A program made the translations under genes and the position numbers. DNA of 64,000 nt from Polaromonas sp. (GTDB taxonomy: Bacteria; Pseudomonadota; Gammaproteobacteria; Burkholderiales; Burkholderiaceae_C): contig NZ_JAQSDA010000008.1 of assembly GCF_029945685.1 (NCBI RefSeq), positions 54,991 through 118,990 on the forward strand, given 5' to 3'. Shown here piece after piece: positions 9,462 through 18,525 of the stretch. The notes beneath the pieces were generated by a model. The model made no database searches and was not told the DNA's origin. It worked only from the letters and a program-made list of their open reading frames with translations. Position 1 is the first letter of the stretch, and every line of letters starts with the position of its first letter.

Positions 9462-10478
9462 ATGGCCCACCTGTCCATCGAAGAAGCCACCCGCCTGGCC
9501 TTGCAGGCGCTGCAGCATGCCGGCGCCGGGCCGGCCATGGCGGCCAGCACCGCGAAAGCGCTGGTGCGTGCCGAGGCGCAAGGCCTGGCCTCGCATGGCC
9601 TGATCCGCGTGGCGCAGTATGCGACCCACCTGCGCAACGGCCGCGCGGACGGCGCCGCTTTGGCCCGGGTGACGCGCCACCAAGGCGCAGCCATCCTCGT
9701 CGATGCCGGCCAAGGGCTGGCTTTTCCGGCCTGTGACCTGGCCGTTGCCACCGCGATCGCCACCGCCGGCACGCTGGGCGTGAGTTTCGCCGGCGTGACC
9801 AACAGCCACCACTGCGGCGTGCTGGTCGACCACCTGCGCGCGGTGGCCGACGCCGGTCTGGTCGGGCTGGCTTTTGCCAACTCCCCGGCCGCCATGCCGG
9901 CGGCCGGTGGCAAACACGCCATTTTCGGCACCAACCCGGTGGCGGCGGCGTTCCCGCGCCGCAGCGCCGACCCGCTGATGATCGACCTGTCCCTCAGCGA
10001 AGTCGCACGCGGCAAGCTGATGGTGGCAGCCCGCGAGGGCCAGGCCATTCCGCTGGGCTGGGCGCTGGACAGCCAGGGGCAGCCCACCACCGACCCGAGG
10101 GCCGGCCTGGCAGGCTCCATGCTGCCACTGGGCGCCGCCAGCAGCCCCAAGGGCGCCATGCTGGCCCTGATCGTCGAACTCATGGTCACGGCCTTGCTCG
10201 GTGCGCAGTTCGGCTTTGAAGCGTCCTCGTTTTTTGTCGATGAAGGCAATGCGCCACGGCTCGGCCAGGCCTTTGTCGTGATCAACCCGGGCGCGCTGGC
10301 CGGCCAGGACGTTTATTACGAACGCATGGAAACGGTGATCACGGAAATGCTGATGGATGACGGTGTGCGCCTGGCCGGCGCGCGCAGATTCGGCCTGGAG
10401 CAGCAGGCGATGCTGTCGGGGCTGACGATCCCCGATACGCTGGACGAACAGCTGCGCCAGATGGCGAAAATGCAGTAA
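9462..10478 (+). CDS. Ldh2/malate-dehydrogenase family oxidoreductase
   Basis: NAD(P)-dependent oxidoreductase of the YlbC/YiaK/ComC/DpkA family, 338 residues. Family features are the N-terminal helix bundle with AEAQGLASHGLIRVAQY, GVTNSHHCGVLVDHLR with the conserved His pair, GTNPVAAAFPR, and SSPKGAMLALIVELM. Members reduce or oxidise substrates such as L-malate, L-sulfolactate, 2,3-diketogulonate or piperideine-2-carboxylate. The sequence alone does not tell which applies here. The start is the ATG giving MAHLSIEEATRLA; the longer frame overlaps ftsY. Confidence 0.88.
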   Translation: MAHLSIEEATRLALQALQHAGAGPAMAASTAKALVRAEAQGLASHGLIRVAQYATHLRNGRADGAALARVTRHQGAAILVDAGQGLAFPACDLAVATAIATAGTLGVSFAGVTNSHHCGVLVDHLRAVADAGLVGLAFANSPAAMPAAGGKHAIFGTNPVAAAFPRRSADPLMIDLSLSEVARGKLMVAAREGQAIPLGWALDSQGQPTTDPRAGLAGSMLPLGAASSPKGAMLALIVELMVTALLGAQFGFEASSFFVDEGNAPRLGQAFVVINPGALAGQDVYYERMETVITEMLMDDGVRLAGARRFGLEQQAMLSGLTIPDTLDEQLRQMAKMQ

Positions 10479-10560
10479 TTCCCCTGCTTTCGCAAACCGC
10501 CGCGATCCCGTACAGTGACCTGCTCGCCAGCGGCTTTTCGACCGCCGCACAGGAGGCCCC

Positions 10561-11031
10561 ATGAACCCCATCAGCACACCCGACACATCCGGTACATCGG
10601 CCGGTCCACGCCAGGTAGACCGCCTGCTCGCCCATTATGGCGAAAGCCACCAGAACCCGAAAAACGAGTTGATTCACTTCATGGCGATTCCGCTCATCAT
10701 GCTGAGCCTGCTCGGCATGATGTTTGCGCTGCATCCCTGGGTGGCCTATCTTTTTGTCGCCGCCAGCATGGTTTATTACCTGCGGCTGTCGCTGGTTTTT
10801 CTGGTCAGCATGACGCTCTGGTCGGCCATCCTGCTGGCGCTGGTACACGCCATGGGCGAGCGGGTGCTGCCGCTGTCGCTGGCAATTTTTGTCGGCGCCT
10901 GGATTCTGCAGTTTGTCGGCCACAAGCTCGAAGGCAAAAAGCCGTCGTTTTTCGAAGACATCCAGTACCTCTGGGTGGGCCCGCTGTTCGTGCTGAGCAA
11001 GCTGTTCGGCAAGCTGGGCATCCGCTGGTAG
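10561..11031 (+). CDS. Mpo1-like (DUF962) integral membrane protein
   Basis: 156 residues with the conserved N-terminal segment HYGESHQNPKNELIHFMAIPLI and four or so hydrophobic segments (about 40-58, 60-85, 88-105, 110-122). The motif HxxxxNxxxHxxxxP and the later GHKLEGKKPSFFEDIQYLWVGPLFV with its His are those of the DUF962/Mpo1 family. Yeast Mpo1 is an Fe(II) dioxygenase of 2-hydroxy fatty acids; bacterial members are uncharacterised as far as I know. It follows the dehydrogenase gene by about 80 bases. Confidence 0.85.
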   Translation: MNPISTPDTSGTSAGPRQVDRLLAHYGESHQNPKNELIHFMAIPLIMLSLLGMMFALHPWVAYLFVAASMVYYLRLSLVFLVSMTLWSAILLALVHAMGERVLPLSLAIFVGAWILQFVGHKLEGKKPSFFEDIQYLWVGPLFVLSKLFGKLGIRW

Positions 11032-11111
11032 CTTCTCCATCGCAGATCCGGCTTGAAGCGGCGGTATTTGCCCGCATGTAAACAGTTCTGACTCTTACGG
11101 AAAACCCCCAC

Positions 11112-11408
11112 GTGCCCAGCATCCTCAGCCGCGTCCTGTCCTTTCTCCTGCGCCTGGTCCTGTGGACCTTCGCCGCGATTTTCGCGGTGAGCCTGATGCT
11201 GGCAGGCCTGGTGCTGCTGGCGCTGGGCCTGCTGCGCTCGTTGGTCACCGGCCAGAAGCCCAAACCCATGGTATTTGGCCGCTTCCAGCGCTTCTCCGCC
11301 CAAGCCGCCTGGCCGGGCGCCAACAAGCCCGGCGCCGCCCCAGCGCGCGAAGCCGACGTGGTAGACGTCGAAGTACGCGAAATTCGCGGCGACAAGCGCC
11401 TGCCCTGA
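11112..11408 (+). CDS. small hypothetical membrane protein
   Basis: 98 residues from a GTG start, with one long hydrophobic segment (about 8-42, rich in Leu/Val) and a polar, basic C-terminal half ending VDVEVREIRGDKRLP. I do not recognise a family. The start is supported only by fit: the hydrophobic segment begins right after it, and AGTTCTGACTCTTACGGAAAA just upstream offers a weak ribosome site. Coding status is likely but not certain. Confidence 0.6.
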   Translation: MPSILSRVLSFLLRLVLWTFAAIFAVSLMLAGLVLLALGLLRSLVTGQKPKPMVFGRFQRFSAQAAWPGANKPGAAPAREADVVDVEVREIRGDKRLP

Positions 11409-11782
11409 ACGCGGGCGGCGCCTGCACACCTGGCTGGCCGCGACCCCGGGTCCGGGTGAGCGCCCGGGCCTGACACGCTTGCCGCCATGAAGGCATGTTC
11501 CGACTTCAGTTTGCTATTTAAATAATAGCTGTCGCCGCTTGACTGTATTGGGGTTGGGGCCAATTTGATGCATGAACTCCGGCACTTCCGGCAGTTCCGG
11601 CCCTTGTTCGCCCGGCCTGTTTTCACCCACGGACGGCTGCGCCGGGTTCGGACCGTGGCCTTTGGATGCCGGCATCACTGCCCCTCGGCCTACAGCTCCA
11701 GTTGAACTAAAGCGGAAGAATGGGCACAAACTAGGGTTATTACTTATTAGCCTTGCCCTATCAAAACCATTGAATCTATCAC
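11409..11782 (+). other. intergenic region before rpoH, no gene
   Basis: No convincing gene. It contains element A copy 3 and then an A/T-richer stretch leading into the rpoH control region. The rpoH promoter is probably in the last ~100 bases. TTGCCC-N18-TATCAC and TTGAAT-N16-TATCGA are weak candidates only. Confidence 0.6.
11512..11570 (+). repeat. dispersed element A, copy 3
   Basis: Begins TGCTATTTAAATAATAGCTG, continues with CCGCTTG and a GGGGTTGGGGCC block, and ends CAATTTGATG. The end is nearly identical to copy 10 (54689-54747), which also ends CCAATTTGATG. Confidence 0.8.
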
Positions 11783-11809
11783 TTAGCACTCTATCGAACA
11801 GAGTGCTAA
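11783..11809 (+). promoter_or_regulatory. CIRCE operator (HrcA site) upstream of rpoH
   Basis: A perfect match to the CIRCE consensus, TTAGCACTC-N9-GAGTGCTAA, lies 28 bases before the rpoH ATG. HrcA is known to bind CIRCE and repress groESL and dnaK operons, and rpoH has been listed as a target in some beta-proteobacteria. The site therefore suggests that HrcA represses synthesis of the heat-shock sigma factor here. That functional step is inference. Confidence 0.93.
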
Positions 11810-11837
11810 TATTACTTCTCTAAAGGAGTTTCACCCT

Positions 11838-12782
11838 ATGTCCTACGCTCTGTCCCCTCAAGTGGCCCCCGCGGCAACCCAGTTGGCGCCTGCCAACCCG
11901 TGGTCGCTGCTGCCACCGCTGGGCAATCTGGATGCCTACATTTCGGCGGTCAACCGTCTGCCCATGCTCACGCTGGAGCAGGAGCAGGAATTTGCCCGGA
12001 AGCTGAAGGACGAGAACGATCTGGACGCGGCCGGAAAGCTGGTGCTGTCCCACCTGCGGCTGGTAGTGGCCACATCGCGCAAGTACCTCGGTTACGGCCT
12101 GCCCCACGCCGACCTGATCCAGGAAGGCAACATCGGCCTGATGAAGGCGGTCAAACGCTTCGATCCGGACCAGGGCGTGCGTCTGGTCAGCTACGCGCTG
12201 CACTGGATCAAGGCCGAGATGCACGAATACATCCTGAAGAACTGGCGCATGGTCAAGGTCGCGACGACCAAGGCCCAGCGCAAGCTGTTTTTCAACCTGC
12301 GTTCCATGAAACAGGGCTTCAAGGACGACGCCGATGTGGCAACGCACCGCGACACGCTGACTGAGGGCCAGATTGATGCGATGGCCAAAACGCTCAACGT
12401 CAAGCGCGAGGAAGTCATCGAGATGGAGCAGCGCATGTCCGGCGGCGACGTGCTGCTCGACCCGAGCCCGAGCGACGACGGCGAAGAGGCGTACGGCCCG
12501 ATTGCCTACCTGTCGGATGCCACGCAGGAGCCGACCCAGCTGATGGAGTCGCGCCAGCGCGACCATCTGGCCAGCGACGGCATCGCCACCGCGCTGGAAG
12601 GCCTGGACGACCGTTCGCGCCGCATCGTCGAGGAACGCTGGCTCAAGGTCAACGACGACGGCTCGGGCGGCATGACGCTGCATGATCTGGCGGCCGAGTA
12701 CAAGGTCAGCGCCGAACGCATTCGCCAGATTGAAGTGGCAGCGATGAAAAAAATGAAAAAGGTCCTGGCCGCTTATGCCTGA
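11838..12782 (+). CDS. rpoH: RNA polymerase heat-shock sigma factor RpoH (sigma-32)
   Basis: Directs transcription of heat-shock genes. The 314-residue product has region 2 (LVLSHLRLVVATSRKYLGYGLPHADLIQEGNIGLMKAVKRFDPDQGVRLVSYA in two parts), the RpoH box QRKLFFNLR (about residues 150-158) that sets it apart from RpoD/RpoS, and a region 4 helix-turn-helix ending SAERIRQIEVAAMKKMKK. AAAGGAG is well placed before the ATG. It has a CIRCE operator just upstream and a strong terminator downstream. Confidence 0.97.
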   Translation: MSYALSPQVAPAATQLAPANPWSLLPPLGNLDAYISAVNRLPMLTLEQEQEFARKLKDENDLDAAGKLVLSHLRLVVATSRKYLGYGLPHADLIQEGNIGLMKAVKRFDPDQGVRLVSYALHWIKAEMHEYILKNWRMVKVATTKAQRKLFFNLRSMKQGFKDDADVATHRDTLTEGQIDAMAKTLNVKREEVIEMEQRMSGGDVLLDPSPSDDGEEAYGPIAYLSDATQEPTQLMESRQRDHLASDGIATALEGLDDRSRRIVEERWLKVNDDGSGGMTLHDLAAEYKVSAERIRQIEVAAMKKMKKVLAAYA

Positions 12783-12830
12783 CCGTGCCTGATACCTTGA
12801 CTGCAACGCCGCGCAAGCGGCGATTGCCAA

Positions 12831-12866
12831 AGCCTGCATTCGACCATCGTCTGCAGGCTTTTTTTT
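12831..12866 (+). terminator. terminator between rpoH and sco1
   Basis: AGCCTGCA and TGCAGGCT form a perfect 8-bp stem with a 13-nt loop, followed by seven T residues. It serves rpoH; sco1 converges on it from the other strand. Confidence 0.85.
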
Positions 12867-12896
12867 GCCCTCGACAGGCAGGTGCCAGGCGGCGCC

Positions 12897-13529
12897 TCAG
12901 TTGCCCGGCAACAGCAGGCGAATGTCGGCGGCCAGCGGCGCCGCGCCGGTGCCGTAACGGCTGTACAGACGCACTCGGCCCTGCGGATCGAAGATGTAGC
13001 TGCCGGCCGAGTGGTCCAGCGTGTAGCTGCCGGGCGTCTTGCCGTCGACCTTCTTGTAGAAAGTCTTGAAGTCCTTGGCCAGCTGCGGCAGCTTGTCGAG
13101 GTCGGGGCGCAGCGCCAGGAAGCTCGGGTCAAAGTTGCCCATGTAGGCCTTGAGCACCTCCTGCGTGTCGCGCTCGGGGTCCAGCGTGACGAACAGTCCC
13201 TGCAGGCGCGCGCCGTCGGCGCCCAGCATTTTCTTGATCTCGGCGAGCTCGGCCATGGAGGTCGGACACACGTCCGGGCACTGGGTGAAGCCAAAAAAGA
13301 TGACCACCACCTTGCCCTGGAAGTCCTTGATGCTGCGCGTCTGGCCGTTGTGGTCGGTCAGGGAGAAGTCGCGCGCGTAGTCGGCGCCGGTGATGTCGAT
13401 GCTGGTGAACTGCGGCTTCTTTTCCCCAGAACATCCGCCTAAAAGGCCGACAGCGCCCGCCAGGAAAGCGCCTCCAGCTATCAATTTAATAGTATTTCGT
13501 TTGCGGGGAGACGTCGGGAACATGCTCAT
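12897..13529 (-). CDS. SCO1/SenC copper chaperone for cytochrome c oxidase
   Basis: Delivers copper to the CuA site of cytochrome oxidase subunit II. The 210-residue lipoprotein has an N-terminal signal with lipobox LLGGC (Cys at about 32). Its thioredoxin-like fold carries the copper CxxxC motif in [14 protein letters not shown] and the distal His in [12 protein letters not shown]. The ATG overlaps the ctaB stop as ATGA, so it is translationally coupled; the longer open frame is not needed. The signal region ([16 protein letters not shown]) contains element A copy 4. Confidence 0.93.
   Translation of the reverse strand: MSMFPTSPRKRNTIKLIAGGAFLAGAVGLLGGCSGEKKPQFTSIDITGADYARDFSLTDHNGQTRSIKDFQGKVVVIFFGFTQCPDVCPTSMAELAEIKKMLGADGARLQGLFVTLDPERDTQEVLKAYMGNFDPSFLALRPDLDKLPQLAKDFKTFYKKVDGKTPGSYTLDHSAGSYIFDPQGRVRLYSRYGTGAAPLAADIRLLLPGN
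13438..13493 (-). repeat. dispersed element A, copy 4 (inside the Sco1 signal peptide)
   Basis: On the minus strand it reads ACTATTAAATTGATAGCTGG, then GGCGCTT, GGCGGGCGCTGTCGGCC and TTTTAG. It is in the same orientation and reading frame as copy 2 in the M16 gene and encodes [18 protein letters not shown]. Confidence 0.65.
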
Positions 13530-14449
13530 ACGAGGTAGTGGTCCAGCAGCAGGGCTGCGAACAAAACAGACAGGTGGATCAACGAAAAACGGAAGGTCTT
13601 GCGGGCCAGGGCATCGGAGTAATTGCGCCACAGGCGCCAGCCGTACCAGCTGAAGCCAAAACTCAGGCCAATTGCCACCACCAGGTAAAGCCAGCCGCTC
13701 ATCTGGAAGACAAAGGGCATCAGGCAGGCCGCAAACAGCACCAGCGTGTACAGAAACACCTGCAGGCGCGTGAATTCATTGCCGTGGGTGACCGGCAGCA
13801 TGGGCAGGCCGGACTTGCGGTAGTCCTCCACCCGGTACAGCGCCAGCGCCCAGAAGTGCGGCGGCGTCCAGAGGAAGATGATCAGGAACAGGATCAGCGC
13901 TTCCGGGCTCACCGCGCCGGTCATCGCAGCCCAGCCCAGCACCGGCGGCATGGCACCTGATGCCCCGCCGATCACGATGTTCTGCGGCGTCAGCGGTTTG
14001 AGAATCACGGTGTAGACCACCGCGTACCCGACAAAAGTCGCAAAGGTCAGCCACATCGTCAGCGGATTGACCCAGACGTACAGGATCACGGAGCCGATCG
14101 CACACAGCAGGGTTGAAAACGCCAGGGTCAGCGGATTGCTGATCTGACCCTGCGCCGTGGCACGCCAGGCGGTGCGTTTCATTTTGGCGTCAATCTGCTG
14201 CTCGACCAGGCAATTGAAAGCTGCCGCAGCACCGGCCACCAGCCAGATGCCGGCACTGGCCACCAGCGCCAGCCTCACATCAGCCCAGCTGGGCACGCCG
14301 GGAACGGCCAGCACCATGCCAATCAGTGCACAAAACACAATCAGCTGCACCACGCGCGGCTTGGTCAGCGCGTAAAACTGCGCAAACTTAGAGGGCACAA
14401 AAGGGGCGACCGCAACGGAGGCGGAGGCAGACGAATCGGCGGGGTTCAT
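13526..14449 (-). CDS. ctaB: Protoheme IX farnesyltransferase (haem O synthase)
   Basis: Attaches farnesyl to haem B, giving haem O for the aa3-type oxidase; integral inner-membrane protein with about nine membrane segments. The UbiA-family signature [19 protein letters not shown] (Asp-rich NxxxDxxxD-like, about residues 79-97) and the second Asp motif [16 protein letters not shown] are present. The length (307) is normal. The gene overlaps ctaA upstream and sco1 downstream by 4 bases each. Confidence 0.95.
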   Translation of the reverse strand: MNPADSSASASVAVAPFVPSKFAQFYALTKPRVVQLIVFCALIGMVLAVPGVPSWADVRLALVASAGIWLVAGAAAAFNCLVEQQIDAKMKRTAWRATAQGQISNPLTLAFSTLLCAIGSVILYVWVNPLTMWLTFATFVGYAVVYTVILKPLTPQNIVIGGASGAMPPVLGWAAMTGAVSPEALILFLIIFLWTPPHFWALALYRVEDYRKSGLPMLPVTHGNEFTRLQVFLYTLVLFAACLMPFVFQMSGWLYLVVAIGLSFGFSWYGWRLWRNYSDALARKTFRFSLIHLSVLFAALLLDHYLV

Positions 14450-15606
14450 AGGCTGGAAACCCCCGATTTTGACTCACTTGCCATCCCAGGGCTGCGATAG
14501 CTCGAAAAAAGGGCGCCCGTCAGCACCACCACCAGGGCGGCCGCACCGCCCGTGTGGGAAACCGCCGCCACCAGCGGCCAGCCCAGCACCACGTTGCTCA
14601 GGCCGGTGGCAAATTGCCACAAGGCCAATCCAGCGATCCAGAGAGCATGGGAGCGCATGGCAGGCAGGTGCCGCAGGCGGCTGGCCAGCCACAGCAAGGC
14701 CGCAAAAACAACATAGGCGCTCAGCCGGTGCACATAGTGAATCGCCGTCAGTGCCTGGAAGCTGATGTTGTCGCCTTCCAGTCCCGCCCCCAGCGCACGC
14801 CACAGCGTGAAGCCCTCCTGGAAGTCCATCTGCGGCCAGAAACTGCCCTGGCAGGCGGGAAAGTCGGTGCAGGCCAGCACCGCGTAGTTGGTGCTGACCC
14901 AGCCGCCCAGCGCGATCTGGACCCACAGCAGGGCAAAGGTTGCCGCCAGCAGCAGCCAGGTGGCCGCAGGCAGAGGCACCGACAGGGCGGCGCCCTGGGC
15001 CTGCGCATAACGCACGGCCTGAGCGCGCAGCAATGCCAACAGCACCAGCCCGCCCATCAGGTGCAGCGTGACAATCAGCGGGAACAGCTTCATGGTGACG
15101 GTCAGTGCGCCGAAAGCGCCCTGCACGCAGACCCAGACCAGGGTCAGCGTCGGCCACCAGGGAGACAGGATGGTTCCGGCGCCCTGCCCCTTCCGGCGGC
15201 TCAGCCAGGTGGCAACGGCGAGCGTCAGGATCAGTACCCCCACCCCGGTGGCGAGGTAACGGTGAATCATTTCTATCCAGGCCTTGCCATGCGTCACCGG
15301 CCCGCTGGGCATGGCAGCCTGCGCCACGCTGATCGGGTGCTGAGCACCGACCGGGCTGGCGTGGCCGTAACAGCCCGGCCAATCGGGGCAGCCGAGGCCC
15401 GAGTCGGTCAGGCGGGTGAAGGCGCCAAAAAGCACAAGATCAAAGGTCAGAAACAGCGTCACCAGCGTGAGCACCCGCAGGCGCCGCGCCATGGGCTGGT
15501 TCTTGTTGCGCAGCCAGACCCAGGCCAGCGGTCCCAGTGCCAGCGCCAGGCCCATGCCCATCAGGCGCAGCGCCGGACTGAGGTTGTAGAGATCGGAGGT
15601 GTCCAT
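14446..15606 (-). CDS. ctaA: Haem A synthase (COX15/CtaA)
   Basis: Oxidises the C8 methyl of haem O to the formyl group of haem A; inner-membrane protein. The 386-residue protein shows eight hydrophobic segments. Conserved His residues lie in [14 protein letters not shown], in [11 protein letters not shown], in [13 protein letters not shown] and in [11 protein letters not shown]. The Cys pair of the periplasmic loop is in [11 protein letters not shown], and a second pair is in [11 protein letters not shown]. The first two His fit the alpha-proteobacterial/mitochondrial COX15 type. Confidence 0.94.
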   Translation of the reverse strand: MDTSDLYNLSPALRLMGMGLALALGPLAWVWLRNKNQPMARRLRVLTLVTLFLTFDLVLFGAFTRLTDSGLGCPDWPGCYGHASPVGAQHPISVAQAAMPSGPVTHGKAWIEMIHRYLATGVGVLILTLAVATWLSRRKGQGAGTILSPWWPTLTLVWVCVQGAFGALTVTMKLFPLIVTLHLMGGLVLLALLRAQAVRYAQAQGAALSVPLPAATWLLLAATFALLWVQIALGGWVSTNYAVLACTDFPACQGSFWPQMDFQEGFTLWRALGAGLEGDNISFQALTAIHYVHRLSAYVVFAALLWLASRLRHLPAMRSHALWIAGLALWQFATGLSNVVLGWPLVAAVSHTGGAAALVVVLTGALFSSYRSPGMASESKSGVSSL

Positions 15607-15647
15607 TTTTAAACAGCGCGAAACACACGCGGCGTTGGGCTCTTCGA

Positions 15648-15740
15648 CAAGCAGGGGCCGCGGGTCCGGCTACGCCGGCCCGCAGGCGCAGCGGACCCCT
15701 CGGGGGGCAGCGACGTACACGCAGTGACGAGCGTGGGGGC
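15648..15740 (-). repeat. dispersed element B, copy 1
   Basis: In minus orientation it begins CCCCCACGCTCGTCACTGCG a few bases after the stop codon of the upstream gene and runs through CCCCCCGAGGGG, CCGCTGCGCCTGCGGG and CCGGACCCGCGGCCCCTGCT. It matches the copies at 24901 and 44637. Confidence 0.8.
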
Positions 15741-15745
15741 CATAT

Positions 15746-16468
15746 TCACCGGCCTTCCTTGTCCCACGAGGCCGACGCGCGCATCAGGCGTTCAAGGTCG
15801 CGCTTGGCCTTGGCGGCCCCTGCGGCGTCCATGGCCGCAGGAAAACGCATCATCCAGTTGCCGAGCGGGTCCACCAGGTACAGGTGGTCCTGCAAACGCT
15901 GGCCGGGCGCCGCCTGCAGCCACTGGTCCAGTCCAGACACACGCAGCACGGTGGAACCGGTCAGCGCCGTTTTCAGGGTGTCGGAAATGGCCGCAGCGTC
16001 GCTGACCAGCCAGACACGGTCCAGCCTGGCCTTCTCCCGGCCAAGGGATTCGCGCAGCTGGCGCTGGAAATACAGATGTTGCTGGCAGATCGCGTCGCAG
16101 GCGCCGCCGGCCACGCTCAGCAGAAGCCACTGGCCCTTGAGCGCGGGCAACTCGAGTCGGCTGCCGTCGGGTGCCACGGCGGCCAGAGCCGGCAACGGGC
16201 GCTGCGGATCAATCAGCTCGCCATAGTTGCGCCGGCCTTCCGGACGGATCACGTAGTAGGTGAAGTAAGACGCGATCACGGGCGCGGCACAGATCAGCAG
16301 AACGGCCAGCATTTTCCAGCGCCCCGCCCGGGTATCGGGCGCGCGTGCGGCCGTGGCAGCGTCAAGTTGCGGCATGCCATGAACGGTCAGGCCCAGGGGT
16401 TGGTCCTGATCGTGCGGATCGGCGCGGCCATTTGGGGCCAGGGAAGGATCGGGCTGCGGAGCTTGCAC
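15746..16468 (-). CDS. membrane-anchored SCO/thioredoxin-like protein of the cytochrome oxidase locus
   Basis: About 209-240 residues with one transmembrane anchor (KMLAVLLICAAPVIASYFTYYVI) followed by a periplasmic domain. LPALKGQWLLLSVAGGACDAICQQHLYFQRQLRESLG resembles an SCO/TlpA fold, with GACDAIC in the place of CxxxC. It lies between SURF1 and ctaA and probably helps oxidase assembly; that is inferred from position and fold. The start is uncertain. I list a GTG 15 bases after the SURF1 stop; the first ATG is 31 codons inside (MPQLDAATA). Confidence 0.78.
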   Translation of the reverse strand: MQAPQPDPSLAPNGRADPHDQDQPLGLTVHGMPQLDAATAARAPDTRAGRWKMLAVLLICAAPVIASYFTYYVIRPEGRRNYGELIDPQRPLPALAAVAPDGSRLELPALKGQWLLLSVAGGACDAICQQHLYFQRQLRESLGREKARLDRVWLVSDAAAISDTLKTALTGSTVLRVSGLDQWLQAAPGQRLQDHLYLVDPLGNWMMRFPAAMDAAGAAKAKRDLERLMRASASWDKEGR

Positions 16469-16482
16469 TTGAAAATCGCCGT

Positions 16483-17229
16483 TCAGGGTTGGGGACGCGG
16501 TAAATGCCGCTGTTTGCGGCGCGGGGAAATCAGCTGGAACCAGAGATACAGGCCCACCACCAGGGCGCACAAGCCAAACCACTGGAAGGCATATCCGTAA
16601 TGCTTGTCGACGCCGACGGTGGGAGCAGGCCAGTCGCGCAGCAAGCCTTCACTGGCAGCGCCGGTCTGCAGCAGTGACACGGCCATCAGGGGTTCACCGA
16701 TTTCCGCGCCAAAGGCTGCAAGGTCGAGATTTTGCCGGATGCGCCCGCCGGGCTCCCCGGCGAACTCATATAGCTTGGACGGCGGCGGGGCCATGCGACC
16801 AGCCACACTGACCAGCCCGGGCGGAGTTGGCACAACTGGCAGGCGGGTGCGGTCATTGAAATCGCGCGGTACCCAGCCGCGCTGCACCAGGATCCATGGT
16901 CGCCCGCCTTCCAGTGCCAGCGGTGTCACAACCCAGAAGCCGGATTTGCCGCCCATCGGACGGTTGTCCAGATACACCGTGTGCGCCTCCTGCCAGACGC
17001 CCTGCAGCAGGGCCTGCCGGTGCACCACCGTTGCGATGTCCCGCGTCCCCAACAACGCGCGGTTGTCGAGGGCGGGGAGCCTGGCCTGGGCACTGATTGC
17101 AGCCTGCAGCGCGACCTTCTCGGCGGCGCGGCGCAGTTGCCACTGGCCCAGTGAAAAGGTCAGGCCCGCCATCAGCAAGGCAGCCACGGTCACAACCCAA
17201 AAGCGCACGCTCGGCAAGGGGGAACTCAT
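16483..17229 (-). CDS. SURF1 family cytochrome oxidase assembly protein
   Basis: Inner-membrane protein that helps insert haem A into subunit I. The 248 residues have the classic two-segment layout: an N-terminal helix (FWVVTVAALLMAGLTFSLGQWQL, the last part being the GxWQ motif) and a C-terminal helix (YAFQWFGLCALVVGLYLWF), with LDNRPMGGKSGFWVVTPL and WILVQRGWVPRD between. It is divergent from the 73-residue twin-membrane protein gene. Confidence 0.94.
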   Translation of the reverse strand: MSSPLPSVRFWVVTVAALLMAGLTFSLGQWQLRRAAEKVALQAAISAQARLPALDNRALLGTRDIATVVHRQALLQGVWQEAHTVYLDNRPMGGKSGFWVVTPLALEGGRPWILVQRGWVPRDFNDRTRLPVVPTPPGLVSVAGRMAPPPSKLYEFAGEPGGRIRQNLDLAAFGAEIGEPLMAVSLLQTGAASEGLLRDWPAPTVGVDKHYGYAFQWFGLCALVVGLYLWFQLISPRRKQRHLPRPQP

Positions 17230-17247
17230 GCGCGGATAATCCTGTTC

Positions 17248-17469
17248 ATGAATTACCTTGTCGCCATCGCATTTTTGGCCATCATCGCCAGCCTCGGATC
17301 CGCTCTGTTTTTCATGTTGAAGGGTGGCAGCGGCAGCAAAGCCAAAAGCGGCAACATGGCACGCGCGCTGGCCTTTCGCGTCGGCTTTTCAATTGTGCTT
17401 TTTGTCTGCATCCTGATCGCCTGGAAAATGGGCTACATCCAGCCCACCGGCATTGCGGCGGGCAAATAG
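17248..17469 (+). CDS. twin transmembrane protein (DUF2909-like)
   Basis: A 73-residue protein with two hydrophobic segments (about 3-24 and 45-65) around a Gly/Ser/Lys loop (KGGSGSKAKSG). The layout matches DUF2909/HIG1-type small proteins found beside cytochrome oxidase genes. Its role is unknown; oxidase assembly or stability is a guess from position. It stands alone on the plus strand, with a terminator immediately after it. Confidence 0.85.
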   Translation: MNYLVAIAFLAIIASLGSALFFMLKGGSGSKAKSGNMARALAFRVGFSIVLFVCILIAWKMGYIQPTGIAAGK

Positions 17470-17478
17470 GAAAAAAAC

Positions 17479-17502
17479 AAAGGCCGCGTGTGCGGCCTTT
17501 TC
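17479..17502 (+). terminator. terminator after the twin transmembrane gene
   Basis: AAAGGCCGC and GCGGCCTTT pair perfectly around a GTGT loop, followed by TTC. The upstream A tract may let it also work for ctaE on the minus strand. Confidence 0.75.
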
Positions 17503-17572
17503 TGTGTGCGCCGCCGGGAACACGCGGCGAGCGAAAACTGCCCCGCAACACGCCTGCGGCAGCTCCTGCGTT

Positions 17573-18454
17573 CTAGAGCCAGTAGACGAGGACGTACAGG
17601 CCCAGCCAAACCACGTCGACAAAGTGCCAGTACCAGGCCGCACCTTCAAAACCGAAATGACGGTCTGCCGTGAAATGCCCTTTCTGCAGGCGCAGCGTGA
17701 TGAACAGCAGCATCAACATGCCGACAAACACGTGAAAGCCGTGAAAACCGGTCAACATGAAAAATGTCGAGCCGTACACACCGGAAGAAAGTTTCAGGTT
17801 CAGTTCGGAGTAAGCGTGAAAGTACTCGTAACCCTGAACACAGAGGAAGATGACGCCGAGCAGCACGGTCATCCACATGAACGCAATGGTTTTGCCGCGA
17901 TGGTTTTCACGCAGCGCATGGTGGGCAATGGTCAGCGTCACACCGGAGCTCAGCAGCAAGGCCGTGTTGATGGTGGGCAGCCAGAAGGGGCCCATGGTCG
18001 TGAACGGCTCGATGATGCCGGCCGGTGAACCGGTCACGCCGGCAGCAACGCTGGGCCAGACCGCCTTGAAATCGGGCCAGAGCAAGGCATTTTCCAGACT
18101 GCCCAGCGCCGGCACAGAGTGCACACGCGCCCACCACAGGGCCGTGAAGAAAGCCCCGAAAAACATCACTTCAGAGAAGATGAACCAGCTCATGCTCCAG
18201 CGGTAGGACAGATCAATCTTGTGTCCGTAAAGCCCGCCTTCGCTTTCGCTCACCGCGGCACGAAACCAGAAAAACAGCACGCCCAGCCACCAGGCCAGTC
18301 CAAACGCGAGCGAGTACGCGCCCCAGCCCGAGCCGTTGATCCACTGCCCCGCACCTAAAAAGAGGAAAAACAGGCCGATGGACGCCATCACCGGGTAAGC
18401 CGAAGGCGCCGGGACGAAGTAATACGGGGTTCCTGCATGTGCTGCTGAAGACAT
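17573..18454 (-). CDS. ctaE: Cytochrome c oxidase subunit III
   Basis: Inner-membrane subunit of the aa3 oxidase, 293 residues with seven membrane segments. Family marks are PYYFVPAPSAYPV at the N-terminus, SEVMFFGAFFTALWWAR with the conserved Glu, and GFHGFHVFVGMLML and WYWHFVDVVWLGLYVLVYW at the end. The start has CAGGAGTTGGAA before ATG; the open frame continues 21 codons upstream, but this site is clear. It follows the DUF2970 and ctaG genes. Confidence 0.96.
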   Translation of the reverse strand: MSSAAHAGTPYYFVPAPSAYPVMASIGLFFLFLGAGQWINGSGWGAYSLAFGLAWWLGVLFFWFRAAVSESEGGLYGHKIDLSYRWSMSWFIFSEVMFFGAFFTALWWARVHSVPALGSLENALLWPDFKAVWPSVAAGVTGSPAGIIEPFTTMGPFWLPTINTALLLSSGVTLTIAHHALRENHRGKTIAFMWMTVLLGVIFLCVQGYEYFHAYSELNLKLSSGVYGSTFFMLTGFHGFHVFVGMLMLLFITLRLQKGHFTADRHFGFEGAAWYWHFVDVVWLGLYVLVYWL

Positions 18455-18525
18455 TTCCAACTCCTGTTTCGCTAAATTCTCAAATTCAATAATCACGGCC
18501 TGGCGGGCGCCCTGCACGCTACCTG

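Noticed and set aside
14496..14530. GATAGCTC followed by GGGCGCCCG inside ctaA
   Set aside because: A short resemblance to element A. The codons encode the normal ctaA C-terminal region and the other blocks are missing.
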